Source: JBOGOC01 sp050747525 (lineage in GTDB: Bacteria; Acidobacteriota; Polarisedimenticolia; JACPZX01; DASXTC01). From it: DNA of 64,000 nt. The DNA lies in contig JBOGOC010000083.1 in NCBI GenBank assembly GCA_050747525.1, positions 56,832 through 120,831 of the forward strand, given 5' to 3'. Positions 51,642-60,662 of the stretch are shown here, piece by piece (position 1 is the stretch's first letter; every line of letters starts with the position of its first letter). Below the pieces are notes generated by a model. That model had not been told where the DNA came from. It searched no databases and worked only from the letters and a program-made list of their open reading frames with translations. The position numbers were made by a program, and so were the translations under genes.

Positions 51642-53030
51642 ATGAAGTTCCGCAACACCCTGCTGGCGCTGATCGTCCTGGGCGGGTTGGTCACGTTCAT
51701 CTACGTCTACGAGTACAAGGGCGAGCCGGGGCGCGAGGAGGCCGAGCGCGCGGAGAAGAGCGTCCTCAACCTGGAGCGTGACAAGGTGGAGGAGCTGGAG
51801 CTCGCCCGCACCGGGGAAGAGCCGGTGGTCGTGCGCAAGGAATCGGGCGCCTGGGCCATGACCAGCCCGCGCGCCACGCGCGCCGACGAGGATCGGGTCG
51901 ACTCTCTTGTCGGCACGCTCACGTCTCTGACCATCGAGCAGACGATGACCGACGTCACGGAGCAGGAGAAGGCACAGTTCGGGCTGGCCCCTCCCGCCGT
52001 CACAGTGACGGTGCGCAGCGCGGGCAAGGAGCCTGCGACCCTCCTGGTGGGAGAGAAGGTTCCCATGGGAAGGGGGCACTACGCGGCGCACACGGACGGC
52101 AAGGTCCTTGTGGTGTCGGGCGGGCTCGACACGGTCCTGACCACCGACGCGACGTCTCTGCGCTACCGCAAAGTGATCGGTGTGGACACCTGGAAGGTGG
52201 CTCGATTCAGCATCGAGGCCGGGAGCGAGAAGCTCGCGCTGGCGCGCGACGGAGATCGCTGGAAGATGGAGGCGCCCGCCGCCTTCCCGGCGGACTCCAC
52301 CAGGGTGCAGAACCTCTGGTTCGACATCCAGGGCGCGGAGGCGGAGGAGTTCGCCGCCGAGTCTCCCGGCGCCGCCGATCTGGAGAGCTTCGGACTGGCC
52401 CGCCCGGCCCTCACGCTCTCGGTCGAGGCGCGGGAAGGCGCCGCCCCTGTCCGGATCGTCTTCGGCGCCCCCGACCCGAACGGGCCGGTCTATGCGCGGC
52501 GCTCCGACCTGGAATCGGTCATGAAGATCCCGCGGGCGACCTTCGACAAGCTGAAAGGGGCCCTGTCCGACGTCACCGGCTTTCGCGACGCCCGGGTGGC
52601 TCCGGTGGATCGGTTCAAGCTGACGTCGCTCGAGATCTCACGTCCCGGCCAGGAGGTGGTCAAGTTGCTCAAGGACGAAGAGTCGAAATGGCACTGGGGG
52701 AGCTCCGACGGCCCGGAGCTTCCTTCCGAGCAGATCAACGGCGTGCTGGATGCCACCGAGGCCCTGAAGGCCACAGGCTTCCTCGACGCCGGGCCGGCCC
52801 CGCAGCCGGAGCCGGCGCTCACGCTCACCTTCACGGAGAAGAGCGGAGATGACACCCTCGCCGTCTCCGCGGGCCTGCTCCCCGAAGAAGGGAAGGCGGG
52901 CGCGCCGAGGCGATTCAAGACCTCCGCCGCTCCGGCCATCTATCTGGTCTCCCCGGACCTGGTGACCACGCTTCTGGGCAGCGTGGACGCCATCAAGGCC
53001 CCCGCGCCCGCCCCGGCGGCCGCGCCTTGA
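51642..53030 (+). CDS. DUF4340 family membrane-anchored protein
   Basis: A 462-residue protein with one N-terminal membrane helix (RNTLLALIVLGGLVTFIYVY) and repeated beta-rich modules, each containing a pattern such as VVVRKESGAWAMTSPRATRADEDRVDSLVGTL. This is the DUF4340 architecture, which usually follows GldG-like genes, as here. The function is unknown. The end is an Ala/Pro-rich tail. Its stop overlaps the TTG start of the cyclophilin gene (TTGA). Confidence 0.88.
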   Translation: MKFRNTLLALIVLGGLVTFIYVYEYKGEPGREEAERAEKSVLNLERDKVEELELARTGEEPVVVRKESGAWAMTSPRATRADEDRVDSLVGTLTSLTIEQTMTDVTEQEKAQFGLAPPAVTVTVRSAGKEPATLLVGEKVPMGRGHYAAHTDGKVLVVSGGLDTVLTTDATSLRYRKVIGVDTWKVARFSIEAGSEKLALARDGDRWKMEAPAAFPADSTRVQNLWFDIQGAEAEEFAAESPGAADLESFGLARPALTLSVEAREGAAPVRIVFGAPDPNGPVYARRSDLESVMKIPRATFDKLKGALSDVTGFRDARVAPVDRFKLTSLEISRPGQEVVKLLKDEESKWHWGSSDGPELPSEQINGVLDATEALKATGFLDAGPAPQPEPALTLTFTEKSGDDTLAVSAGLLPEEGKAGAPRRFKTSAAPAIYLVSPDLVTTLLGSVDAIKAPAPAPAAAP

Positions 53031-53959
53031 GGCGCGTCCTGGGAGCCGTGGTCCTGGTGGCACTGCTGGCGTGCGCCTCGCCCCTGCTCGCGCAGACGCC
53101 GGCCACGGCGGATCTCCTGGTGACGATGGAGCTGGAGGGGGGTGCCGCCTACCAGGGCCAGCCGCTGCGGATCGATCTCGAGTTCAGAAACCCCGGCCAG
53201 GCCACCATCGAGCTGGACGCCGCGGCCTTCGGCCCGGACACGTTCGCCATCGTCGACGAGAAGGGACACCCGGCCCGCCGGGAGACGACCCAGGCGGGGC
53301 CGTCCTCCGGGCCTCTGTCGATCGAAGGGCAGGACACGGTCCGGCGATCGGTTGACCTCAGCGCGTGGTTTCCGAAGCTGGCCTCCAAGGCCAACAGGTC
53401 CTGGACGATCACCTGGTCTCACGGCGGCCACACGACCGGCCCGCGGAAGGTGAGGATCATCAAGCCGCACGATCCGCAGCGTGACCGCGAGGCCATCGTG
53501 TCCACGGCACTGGGAGAGATGACCTGGACTCTGCTCCCGCAGTCCGCCCCGAAGCACGTGAAGAGGTTCGTCGATCTGGCGCGGCAGGGCTTCTACGATG
53601 GGCTGACCATCTTCCGGGTCATTCCCGGCATTCAGGCGGAAGGTGGCGATCCCAATGGGGACGGCTCCGGTGCGTGGGACCGCATGCAGCCCGGCGAGAT
53701 CGACCCCTCCCTTCCGATCAGCGTCGGCCTGGTGGGATCGTCCAGGCAGGAGACGTCGATGACCAGCGACACCATGTTCTTCATCACGCTGGGTCCGGCG
53801 GACTTCATGAAGGGCAAGCAGACCTTCTTCGCCCGGGTGACGGATGGGGTGGAGATCCTGGCGCGCCTCCAGCGCATGGAAAACCATGGGAACACGGGCC
53901 TGCGGGACTCCTTCATGCTGATCGAGCCGCTCACGATCACGCGCATCGAGATTCGCTGA
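53027..53959 (+). CDS. Secreted cyclophilin-type peptidyl-prolyl isomerase
   Basis: A 310-residue protein with a signal peptide (LGAVVLVALLACASPLLA), a beta-rich N-terminal domain (about 25-145) and a cyclophilin domain (about 160-308). The latter contains FVDLARQGFYDGLTIFRVIPGIQAEGGDPNGDGSG and FFITLGPADFMKGKQTFFARV. The active-site Arg is kept in IFRVIPG. It would help fold exported proteins. The TTG start overlaps the DUF4340 stop; no strong Shine-Dalgarno sequence is seen, which fits coupled translation. Confidence 0.88.
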   Translation: MRRVLGAVVLVALLACASPLLAQTPATADLLVTMELEGGAAYQGQPLRIDLEFRNPGQATIELDAAAFGPDTFAIVDEKGHPARRETTQAGPSSGPLSIEGQDTVRRSVDLSAWFPKLASKANRSWTITWSHGGHTTGPRKVRIIKPHDPQRDREAIVSTALGEMTWTLLPQSAPKHVKRFVDLARQGFYDGLTIFRVIPGIQAEGGDPNGDGSGAWDRMQPGEIDPSLPISVGLVGSSRQETSMTSDTMFFITLGPADFMKGKQTFFARVTDGVEILARLQRMENHGNTGLRDSFMLIEPLTITRIEIR

Positions 53960-53983
53960 AAAAAAGGAAACCCTTTGCCTCCT

Positions 53984-54133
53984 CGGCCGTTGATAGGTGG
54001 GGGCCGGCGCCCGCATTGCCTAGACGATGGACCGCTTCTGGCCGGGAAGCGTTGCATCGACGAAGGCAGAGGTTCGTCCTTCTCCCTGAAAAGAGGTGCC
54101 GACGCCGGCCCCGTCTGCTGCCCGGCCGTTGAT
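53984..54133. repeat. MITE-like or structured element between converging genes
   Basis: CGGCCGTTGAT occurs as an exact direct repeat at 53984-53994 and 54123-54133. Between the copies, GGGGCCGGCG (54000-54009) pairs perfectly with CGCCGGCCCC (54103-54112). Inside this are a CGATG/CATCG stem enclosing CGCTTC/GAAGCG (54025-54059) and a possible GACGAA/TTCGTC hairpin (54059-54078). There is no ORF. It could be a miniature element flanked by a duplication, or a folded RNA or bidirectional terminator. Confidence 0.5.
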
Positions 54134-57100
54134 CACCGTAACCGGCGCAGGATCGACTGAGCTTCCGGCGACGCCGGCTCCAGCTGGAGGCTCCGCTCGA
54201 TCCAGGCGCGAGCGCTCCGGACGTCTCCCTTCTGCAAGGCCATCCGCGCGGCGAGGCGAAGGGTTTCGGCGTCGGGGGCCGCGCCGTCCGACAGCAGGGG
54301 CTCGAGGATCCTCAGCCCCTCGTCGGCCCGCCCCTCACGCTCCGCAAGCGCGGCCAGGTTGAAGCGGGCATCCCTCAGTCCCGGGTCCAGCTCCAGGGCC
54401 CGCTCGTAGACCTTCCTGGCCTCCGCCGCGCGGCCCTGCCGTGCGTGGAGCAGCCCCGCATTGGCGTGGGCCTCGGCAAGAAGAGGATCGGCCTCCACGG
54501 CCCTGGCGCACCAGGGAGCCGCCGCGGCATCGTCGCCGGCGGCCATGAGCATGGCGCAACGATCGCTCGCCGCCCCGGGAAGGTCGGGCTTCAGCCGCAG
54601 GACGTCCTGATTCACTTGAAGAGCCGCGGGGAGCTTCCCCGCTGCGAACAGGGCCCGTGAGAGGAACAATCGCGGCCGCGCATTGGAGGGATCGGCCGCG
54701 GCCGCCTCCGCCAGCGCTTCCGAAGCCTCTCCCATACGTCCCCGGGACATGGCCAGATGAGCCAGAATCAGCCTGGGGAGCGGGTCGGCCGGCAGCCGCT
54801 CCGCGACCGACTTGACCGCATCGTAGGCGTGATCGGTCATGCCGGCCCGCAGGTAGGACAGCGCCCTCAGCAGGTCCGGATCGCGTGGACCGGAAGCCTC
54901 GAACAGTCCCAGGCCTTCGGCCCAGCGGCGTTCTTCGCGCGCGGCGTGCGACTGAGCGGCGAGGGCCGCCAGGAGCTCGGGCCGGGCGGTCACCAGGCCG
55001 TCGTCCCAGCCTCGATACGGCTCGAGGAGCCGCAGGATCGAGCCGAGTGTCTCCTCGCGCAGGGCGCTGCGCGCGGTGAACTCGAGCGTCATGCGATCTT
55101 CCCGCTGGAGCGGGGCGCCATCGGCCAGGCGGCGGACCTGCTCCGGACCGGCCTGCAGATGCGCGAGAAGATCCTGGATCGAACGGACCTCGACGCGGGC
55201 CAGGTCCGAGCTCACCGGTGGCGACATCGCGCGCTCCAGCGCGGCGGCGTGGATCTTCCATGGCTCGAGGGAACCCAGCAGCAGATAGTCCCCACCCGCC
55301 GTCGACTCTTCCCACAGGGTGGTCTCGGGAAAGACGGCGGCGAAGGTGGCCACGACGGACCGGAAGTCGGCCGCGCGCAGCCCGTAGCCCTGCACCCACT
55401 GACAGAAGATCCCGCCCGGCGCCAGACGGCTGCGCACCAGGTCGAAGAACTCGCGCGTGAACAGGGCGGCCTGGCCGGCCACCCAGGGGTTGGAAGGCTG
55501 CGAGATGATCACGTCGTAGCGCGTGCCGTCGAACAGAAGACGCGAGCGCGCGTCCTCGATACCCAGGCTCAGGCGCGGATTCATGAGGGCGCTCCCGTTG
55601 GCGCCCTCGAACCAGACGGCCGCCTCGGCCACTTCCGGAGAGATCTCTACCACGGTCACCGGGCCGCCATGAGTCAACGCGGAGCCGGCCGTCACTCCGC
55701 TCCCCAGTCCGATGACGAGAGTCCGGGGCTGATCCTGAAGCCTTGATGGTGAGGACGCCCGCAGCAACATCGGCAGCTGAGCCACCAGCACCTGGGTTTT
55801 CATGTCGCCTCCCGTGGAGGCGTCGGTCTTGCCGTTGACCTGAAGCGACAGGGTCCCGCCGGGAGTGCGCCTCACGGTGACGAGCGCCTCGGGGCCTTCG
55901 CGAGCGAAGAGAAGCGGGCCACGCTCGCTCAGGGCCTCCCGCAGGGACGTCCCTTCCGGCTCGGCCCAGCCGTACAGCGTGCTGTAGAGGAAGGGCCCGG
56001 AGCTGAGCAGGTCGAGATCCCATCCTCCTGCCAGGGCCAGCAGGCAGGCGATCGCCAGGGCGCTCACGCCGGCAACCCGGGGCCGGACTCCCTGGCCCGT
56101 CAGGAGCCCGGCGGCCGACAGGAGGCCCGCGGCGGCGATCAGGCAGCCGCGCGCCCCGAGCCCCGCGTGAAGGGCGCCCCACGCCAGCGGCGCTCCGAGA
56201 AAGGTCCCCACGGACGAGCAGGCCGACGAGATCCCCGCCGCGCCGGCCGGGGGGTAACGGCCGGAAAGCCGCCGGGCAAGCGCGGCGAAGCCGGCGGGGA
56301 AGACCGCGCCGATGAACAGGGCGGGGAGCGCCGTGACCACGAACATGCACCCGAAGACGAAGAGCTGCTCCGCTCCTCCCGACCAGGTGCGTGCGACCAT
56401 GGCTCCGGCGAGCGGGAGCCGCCCGAGGGCGGGCTCGGTGAGCAGCAGGGAGAGAGCCGCACCCACCGCCAGCACCGCCACCCCCTGGTTCCCGAAGCGG
56501 CGCGCAAGCCTGGGCCAGGCCAGGCTTCCCAGCGCGAGGCCGCTCACCGCCGCCGCCGTCACGAGGCTGCCGGCCTGGGCGGTGGATCCGAACGAAAGAA
56601 AGGCGAGGCGTGCCCACACCACTTCCAGAGCGGTCAACGAGAGCCCGCACAGCACCAGCGCGGCCGGGATCAGGCCCGCCGTACCCCACGGCGAGGGTGG
56701 GGCCGTTTCGCTCGAGATCCGAGGCGGTGTCGAGGCCTTGGGACGGGATCGCCATGCCAGGGCGAGGGCGCCCGTGATGAGGGAGGCCAGGGCGCAGAGG
56801 GCGAGGCTGACGCGCAAACCGGGGCCCGGGAGCAGCACGAAGCCGCACGCCAGCGCCCCTGCCGCCCCTCCCGCCGCCTGGGCCCCCGCGAGCCACGCAT
56901 ACACGGAATCAGCGCGCTGCGCCCGCCTGCCGGCCGAGAGGAGCAGCGGGGTGGTGGCTCCCGCGGCCACCGCCGCCGGAAGGAGCACGGCGGTCCCGGC
57001 CAGAGCCATCAAGGCGTGGAACGACGCCGATCCGGGTGAGGCCCCCGACGCGGCCAGGACCGATCTGACAATCATCCCGTCGTCCTGCATCGAAAGCCAC

Positions 57101-57333
57101 GCGGCCGGAACGGCGCCTGCGATCTGGGCCCAGCCGAACCGGCGCAGCGGGTGGCGCGCGTGCCCGCCGGCAAGCCCTCCCCAGGCCGCACCTGCCGCCA
57201 TCCCCAGCATGAAGCCGCACACCACGATGGTGAAGGAGGCCAGAGGGCCTCCCGCTTCCAGGGTGAGGCGGCGCGCCCAGAGAAGCTCGAAGCAGAGGCT
57301 GGAAGCGCCGGCCAGGAACGCCAGCAGGATCAC
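54133..57333 (-). CDS. Spermidine-synthase-like membrane protein with C-terminal TPR repeats
   Basis: This 1066-residue protein has about 12-14 membrane helices (about 1-430). A soluble spermidine-synthase-like Rossmann domain follows (about 470-720), with LVIGLGSGVTAGSALTHGGPVTVVEIS, then YDVIISQPSNPWVAGQAALFTREFFDLV and GIFCQWVQGYGL. TPR repeats fill about 800-1066 (AHANAGLLHARQGRAAEARKVYERAL). Polyamine synthase activity is doubtful, because membrane-fused homologues of this kind are uncharacterised. The GTG start lies 7 bases after the stop of a GWxTD protein, so they form an operon. The stop codon lies at one copy of the direct repeat at 54123-54133. Confidence 0.82.
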   Translation of the reverse strand: MILLAFLAGASSLCFELLWARRLTLEAGGPLASFTIVVCGFMLGMAAGAAWGGLAGGHARHPLRRFGWAQIAGAVPAAWLSMQDDGMIVRSVLAASGASPGSASFHALMALAGTAVLLPAAVAAGATTPLLLSAGRRAQRADSVYAWLAGAQAAGGAAGALACGFVLLPGPGLRVSLALCALASLITGALALAWRSRPKASTPPRISSETAPPSPWGTAGLIPAALVLCGLSLTALEVVWARLAFLSFGSTAQAGSLVTAAAVSGLALGSLAWPRLARRFGNQGVAVLAVGAALSLLLTEPALGRLPLAGAMVARTWSGGAEQLFVFGCMFVVTALPALFIGAVFPAGFAALARRLSGRYPPAGAAGISSACSSVGTFLGAPLAWGALHAGLGARGCLIAAAGLLSAAGLLTGQGVRPRVAGVSALAIACLLALAGGWDLDLLSSGPFLYSTLYGWAEPEGTSLREALSERGPLLFAREGPEALVTVRRTPGGTLSLQVNGKTDASTGGDMKTQVLVAQLPMLLRASSPSRLQDQPRTLVIGLGSGVTAGSALTHGGPVTVVEISPEVAEAAVWFEGANGSALMNPRLSLGIEDARSRLLFDGTRYDVIISQPSNPWVAGQAALFTREFFDLVRSRLAPGGIFCQWVQGYGLRAADFRSVVATFAAVFPETTLWEESTAGGDYLLLGSLEPWKIHAAALERAMSPPVSSDLARVEVRSIQDLLAHLQAGPEQVRRLADGAPLQREDRMTLEFTARSALREETLGSILRLLEPYRGWDDGLVTARPELLAALAAQSHAAREERRWAEGLGLFEASGPRDPDLLRALSYLRAGMTDHAYDAVKSVAERLPADPLPRLILAHLAMSRGRMGEASEALAEAAAADPSNARPRLFLSRALFAAGKLPAALQVNQDVLRLKPDLPGAASDRCAMLMAAGDDAAAAPWCARAVEADPLLAEAHANAGLLHARQGRAAEARKVYERALELDPGLRDARFNLAALAEREGRADEGLRILEPLLSDGAAPDAETLRLAARMALQKGDVRSARAWIERSLQLEPASPEAQSILRRLR

Positions 57334-57340
57334 GTGTCGC

Positions 57341-58855
57341 TCACAGGACCTTGAATGTGACGTCGCGCGAGGCGCTCTGGCCGCTGAGCGTGTCGGTGAC
57401 CTTCACGCGCAGGAGGAAGTCGGCCGCCGGCCAGTCGCGAAGTGGAAACGACCATCCCTGCGCCGAGTTGGCGACCGACTCGAACAAGATCGGCCGCCCG
57501 ATCTGAAGGTAGCTCCCACCCTGGTTGACGAAGAACTGGTATTCGATGGAGAGCCTTGGACTGCTGGTGACCGGATCGGTGAGCGCGCTGTAGACATGAT
57601 AGTAGACGGCGAAGGTCTCGCCATTGCGGTACATGGGGATCAGACGGGGAGTCACCCGCAGGTTGCCGATCACGTAGGGAGCCGGCTTCCCTGGCTCGGG
57701 CGAGGCGGGCTCGATGGTCTCGGAGAGGCAGAGGCTGCTCAGGCTCAGCTCGGCACGGGACAGCGAAGGGACCTCCACGACATCGCTGAAGGACCCGGTC
57801 TTGCGGCTGGCATGATCGAAGACGGCGAAGGAGGCCTTGTACCGGCCCGGTGGCAGCTCGTCCACCGCCTGGTAGAGATAGGGCCCGTTCCATCCCGGAT
57901 GGGTGTTGTGCGCGCTGGGGCTGAAATCGATCTCCCTGAGGAAGTGGGGCCAGGTGCCCGCCGGTCGCTCCTCCTCGGCCGGATCGACGCGCCCCACGAT
58001 GAGGTAGCTGGGAGGGATGCGACGGCGCTCCGGATCGAGAGGATCGGGATGGATGCTGAGGGTGAGGGCGGTCAACGTGGATCCCCTGGCTGCGGCGAAG
58101 AAGTCGTAGCGGGCCATGACGGGAATGGCTCCATAGAAATCCTCGGCGGTCACCAGGGCGGTGAGCAGCTCCTCCTCGGTGGGGACCTCCTGCAGGAGGC
58201 CCAGGTCCAGCTCGAACTGCCGTCTGGCCATCTGAGCCGGCACGCCGGGGATGGGAAAGCCCAGCGCGGCCAGGTCCGGAATGGGGCCGGTGGGCATGGT
58301 GCTGCTCAGCGCCTGCTCGATCTCCGCCTCGTCGGTGGTGGAGCGCCACTCGCCGGACGCGTCCCTCACGAAGACGATCTGGAGACCGGTCCCCACGCTG
58401 GCGTTGGGAGCGTGGCTGTAGCGCCAGATGATGCTGCCGCGCAAGTTGATCCGCCCCGCCATGGAGCCGAGCTCCTGGGAGGTGTCGCGATCGTCCGGAG
58501 GGCCGAGCAGGATGTAGTACCGTCCCATGTCGGTTTTCCATCCGGGCTTGCTCGATTCCGAGAACAGGGTGTTCGCGTCGGTGACCCGCTCCCAGAACCG
58601 GCGCCGGAACTCGTTGACGAGGGTATCGGGCTCGGTGTCACGGCGCGCCCAGAACCGGTCGATGAAGCGGCGCCGCGCTTCGTCCTCGCGCAGCTCGGAG
58701 AATTCGCGATCTTCCTCGGCCGTGATGATGTAGCGCACGGGCCCTTCACGCCATCTCGAGGTGGAGATTTCCTTCTCGCCGGATGGCCTGACCGCGGCGG
58801 AGGCCGTCGTTGCGCAGAACGCCATGAGGATCGTCGCAGTGATCGAGCGCAGCAT
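57341..58855 (-). CDS. GWxTD-domain secreted protein (second paralogue)
   Basis: A 504-residue protein with a signal peptide (MLRSITATILMAFCATTASA) and a GWxTD domain at about 40-125. The canonical signature GWKTDMGRYYILLGPP is at 105-120, preceded by RRFIDRFWARRDTEPDT. The C-terminus (about 390-504) is an Ig-like beta domain similar in layout to the paralogue at 9567-11138. No function is established. A -10-like TAGAAT (complement of 58861-58866) lies only 5 bases before the ATG with no Shine-Dalgarno sequence. It is co-transcribed with the spermidine-synthase-like gene. Confidence 0.87.
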   Translation of the reverse strand: MLRSITATILMAFCATTASAAVRPSGEKEISTSRWREGPVRYIITAEEDREFSELREDEARRRFIDRFWARRDTEPDTLVNEFRRRFWERVTDANTLFSESSKPGWKTDMGRYYILLGPPDDRDTSQELGSMAGRINLRGSIIWRYSHAPNASVGTGLQIVFVRDASGEWRSTTDEAEIEQALSSTMPTGPIPDLAALGFPIPGVPAQMARRQFELDLGLLQEVPTEEELLTALVTAEDFYGAIPVMARYDFFAAARGSTLTALTLSIHPDPLDPERRRIPPSYLIVGRVDPAEEERPAGTWPHFLREIDFSPSAHNTHPGWNGPYLYQAVDELPPGRYKASFAVFDHASRKTGSFSDVVEVPSLSRAELSLSSLCLSETIEPASPEPGKPAPYVIGNLRVTPRLIPMYRNGETFAVYYHVYSALTDPVTSSPRLSIEYQFFVNQGGSYLQIGRPILFESVANSAQGWSFPLRDWPAADFLLRVKVTDTLSGQSASRDVTFKVL

Positions 58856-58918
58856 GAAACATTCTATCCCGCCTCAGTTGACGGTGGGAGGTGCGTATGG
58901 TACTCCTGCGCTGCGGAG

Positions 58919-60661
58919 ATGACACGCACCCCGACCTCCTCCTCGAAGACCAGGCCTCCCCATGCTGCGGGCACTCTCAGGGCGCCGCTGCGCGCGCGGC
59001 ACGCGGCGCTCATCGTGTTCACCGTGGCGATCCTGTGGCGTGCGGTCTACCTGGTGGGGATCGCGGGCACGGCCTGCCTCGACATCAACCTCGACCCGAT
59101 CAGCGACATGGAGGCGTTCCACCGCTGGGCGCTTTCCCTGGCGCAGGGGGACTGGCTCGATCGGGGAGGATTCCATCCATGGCACCCATGGCAGGAGGCT
59201 GTCGCGCCGCGCTCCCAGTGGGACGCCTGGTACGGAAGGTCCTTCCACCAGGAGCCCTTCTATCCCTACTCCATCGCGCTGGCGTACCTCGTGGGGCCAC
59301 GTCAGCCGTTCACGATGATCCTCGTGCAGGCGGTGCTGGGCGCCGCGGGCTGCGCGGCCGTCTGCCTGCTGGCGCGCCGCGTGGCGGGGCCCGGGCCGGG
59401 GCTGACGGCCGGCCTGCTGGCGGCCGTCTATGGTCCCTTTCTGTACTACGAGTCCCTGATGCTGCGCGATGCCCTGATGATCCCTCTTCACGCGTTCATG
59501 CTGTGGGCCATCGTCGAAGCGAGGGCGCGGCGGGGGGGCCGCCGGGCGGCCGTGTGGTGGGGTGTGGCGGGCGCCCTTCTGGGCGTGTCGTTCGTCACCA
59601 AGGCCAGCATCCTCCCGTTCGTGGTGGTGGCGGCCGCCCTCGCGGTGGCCGACGGCCGCCGGCAGCCCGGGTCGGGGCCCCGTGCGGCAGCAGTGGCCGC
59701 CCTGATGGCCGGCTTCGTGGCGCTGCTGATCCCCCCCATGGCCCGCAACGCCGTGGTGGGGGCCCCGCTGCTCCAGCTCACCACCCGCGGTCCCATCGAG
59801 TTCATCAACGGGAACAATCCGTGGCATCCGGGGATCGGCTGGTTCGATGGAGACGATGCTCGCGTCAGCGCCTACGCCCGGCAGACTCTGGCCCAGGCGG
59901 AAGGGCGCCTCGGGCCCACCATCGCCCGCGTGCTCGGAGACTGGAAGGGGAGGCCGCTCGATCTGGCCGGCCTGCAGCTGCGCAAGCTCGGCTATTTCTT
60001 CGCGCCCTTCGAGATGCCCAACAACGCCTCCTACGGGTGGTTCCGGCTCAATTCGGCCGTGCTCCGCTACGCGACTCTCTCGTTCCTCTGGCTCTCTCCG
60101 CTCGCGGCTCTGGGTCTGCTGACCACGGCGCCGCGGCGTGCCGCGCTGCTCCCCGTCTACGCCTTCCTGGTCCTGGGGGTGGCCACCACGGTGGCCTTCT
60201 ACGTCATCGCCCGGTTCAGGGCCCCCCTGATGCCGGCCATCCTGGTGTTCGCGGGATCGGGCGCCTGGTGGCTCTGGGAGCGCCTGCGGGGACTCGAGTT
60301 TGGACGGCTGTCGGCAGGGCTCGCCCTGGTGGTGGTGCTGCTGGGCGTTAACGCCTCGGTGAACTATCCCGACGACGCGTTCGTGCGCCCGCAGGATCAC
60401 CTGATCGCCATCCAGGGCTACAGGCAGAGGGGCGACCTCCCGCGCGCCCTCGAGGAGGCGAAGCAGGGGCGGTCGCGCTTCCCCGAGTTCCCGCAGTTCT
60501 GGCGCGAAGCGGGGATGATCGAGATGGAGCTGGGGAGGCCGGCCGAGGCCCTGGCCAGCCTCAAGGAGGCCCTCTCGCGCAACCCCCGGGACGAGGCGGT
60601 GCGGCAGGCGGTGGAGCGCCTGCAGGGCCGGTTTGCGCCTGATATACTCCCGCCTCGCTGA
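58919..60661 (+). CDS. GT-C fold membrane glycosyltransferase (ArnT/PMT-like) with TPR tail
   Basis: A 580-residue protein with about 11 membrane helices. The first extracytoplasmic loop carries LDPISDMEAFHRWAL, with the acidic residue expected of GT-C transferases that use lipid-linked sugars. The motif GPRQPFTMILVQAVLGA and helices to about 470 follow the ArnT/PMT pattern. The last 100 residues contain a TPR-like pair (QFWREAGMIEMELGRPAEALASLKEAL). The acceptor and sugar are unknown. The ATG at 58919 begins the conserved protein; the much longer open frame upstream is antisense to the previous two genes. Confidence 0.8.
   Translation: MTRTPTSSSKTRPPHAAGTLRAPLRARHAALIVFTVAILWRAVYLVGIAGTACLDINLDPISDMEAFHRWALSLAQGDWLDRGGFHPWHPWQEAVAPRSQWDAWYGRSFHQEPFYPYSIALAYLVGPRQPFTMILVQAVLGAAGCAAVCLLARRVAGPGPGLTAGLLAAVYGPFLYYESLMLRDALMIPLHAFMLWAIVEARARRGGRRAAVWWGVAGALLGVSFVTKASILPFVVVAAALAVADGRRQPGSGPRAAAVAALMAGFVALLIPPMARNAVVGAPLLQLTTRGPIEFINGNNPWHPGIGWFDGDDARVSAYARQTLAQAEGRLGPTIARVLGDWKGRPLDLAGLQLRKLGYFFAPFEMPNNASYGWFRLNSAVLRYATLSFLWLSPLAALGLLTTAPRRAALLPVYAFLVLGVATTVAFYVIARFRAPLMPAILVFAGSGAWWLWERLRGLEFGRLSAGLALVVVLLGVNASVNYPDDAFVRPQDHLIAIQGYRQRGDLPRALEEAKQGRSRFPEFPQFWREAGMIEMELGRPAEALASLKEALSRNPRDEAVRQAVERLQGRFAPDILPPR
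60640..60648 (+). promoter_or_regulatory. Extended -10 element before the parvulin gene
   Basis: TGATATACT fits TGnTAnnnT and ends 14 bases before the ATG at 60663. It lies inside the last codons of the glycosyltransferase gene. Confidence 0.4.
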
Positions 60662-60662
60662 C

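Noticed and set aside
53999..54112. Known riboswitch class (for example c-di-GMP-I)
   Set aside because: The outer stem and two hairpins look riboswitch-like, but the conserved core sequences are absent, and neither strand has a start codon downstream; both neighbours end here.
54757..55746. Long plus-strand open frames inside 54133-57333
   Set aside because: They mirror the codon bias of the minus-strand gene (high-GC shadow frames) and show no domain or signal.
56312..58918. N-terminal extension of the glycosyltransferase in one very long open frame
   Set aside because: This part is antisense to the spermidine-synthase-like and GWxTD genes; its translation is Arg/Pro/Ala-rich without motifs, and the membrane protein begins at 58919.
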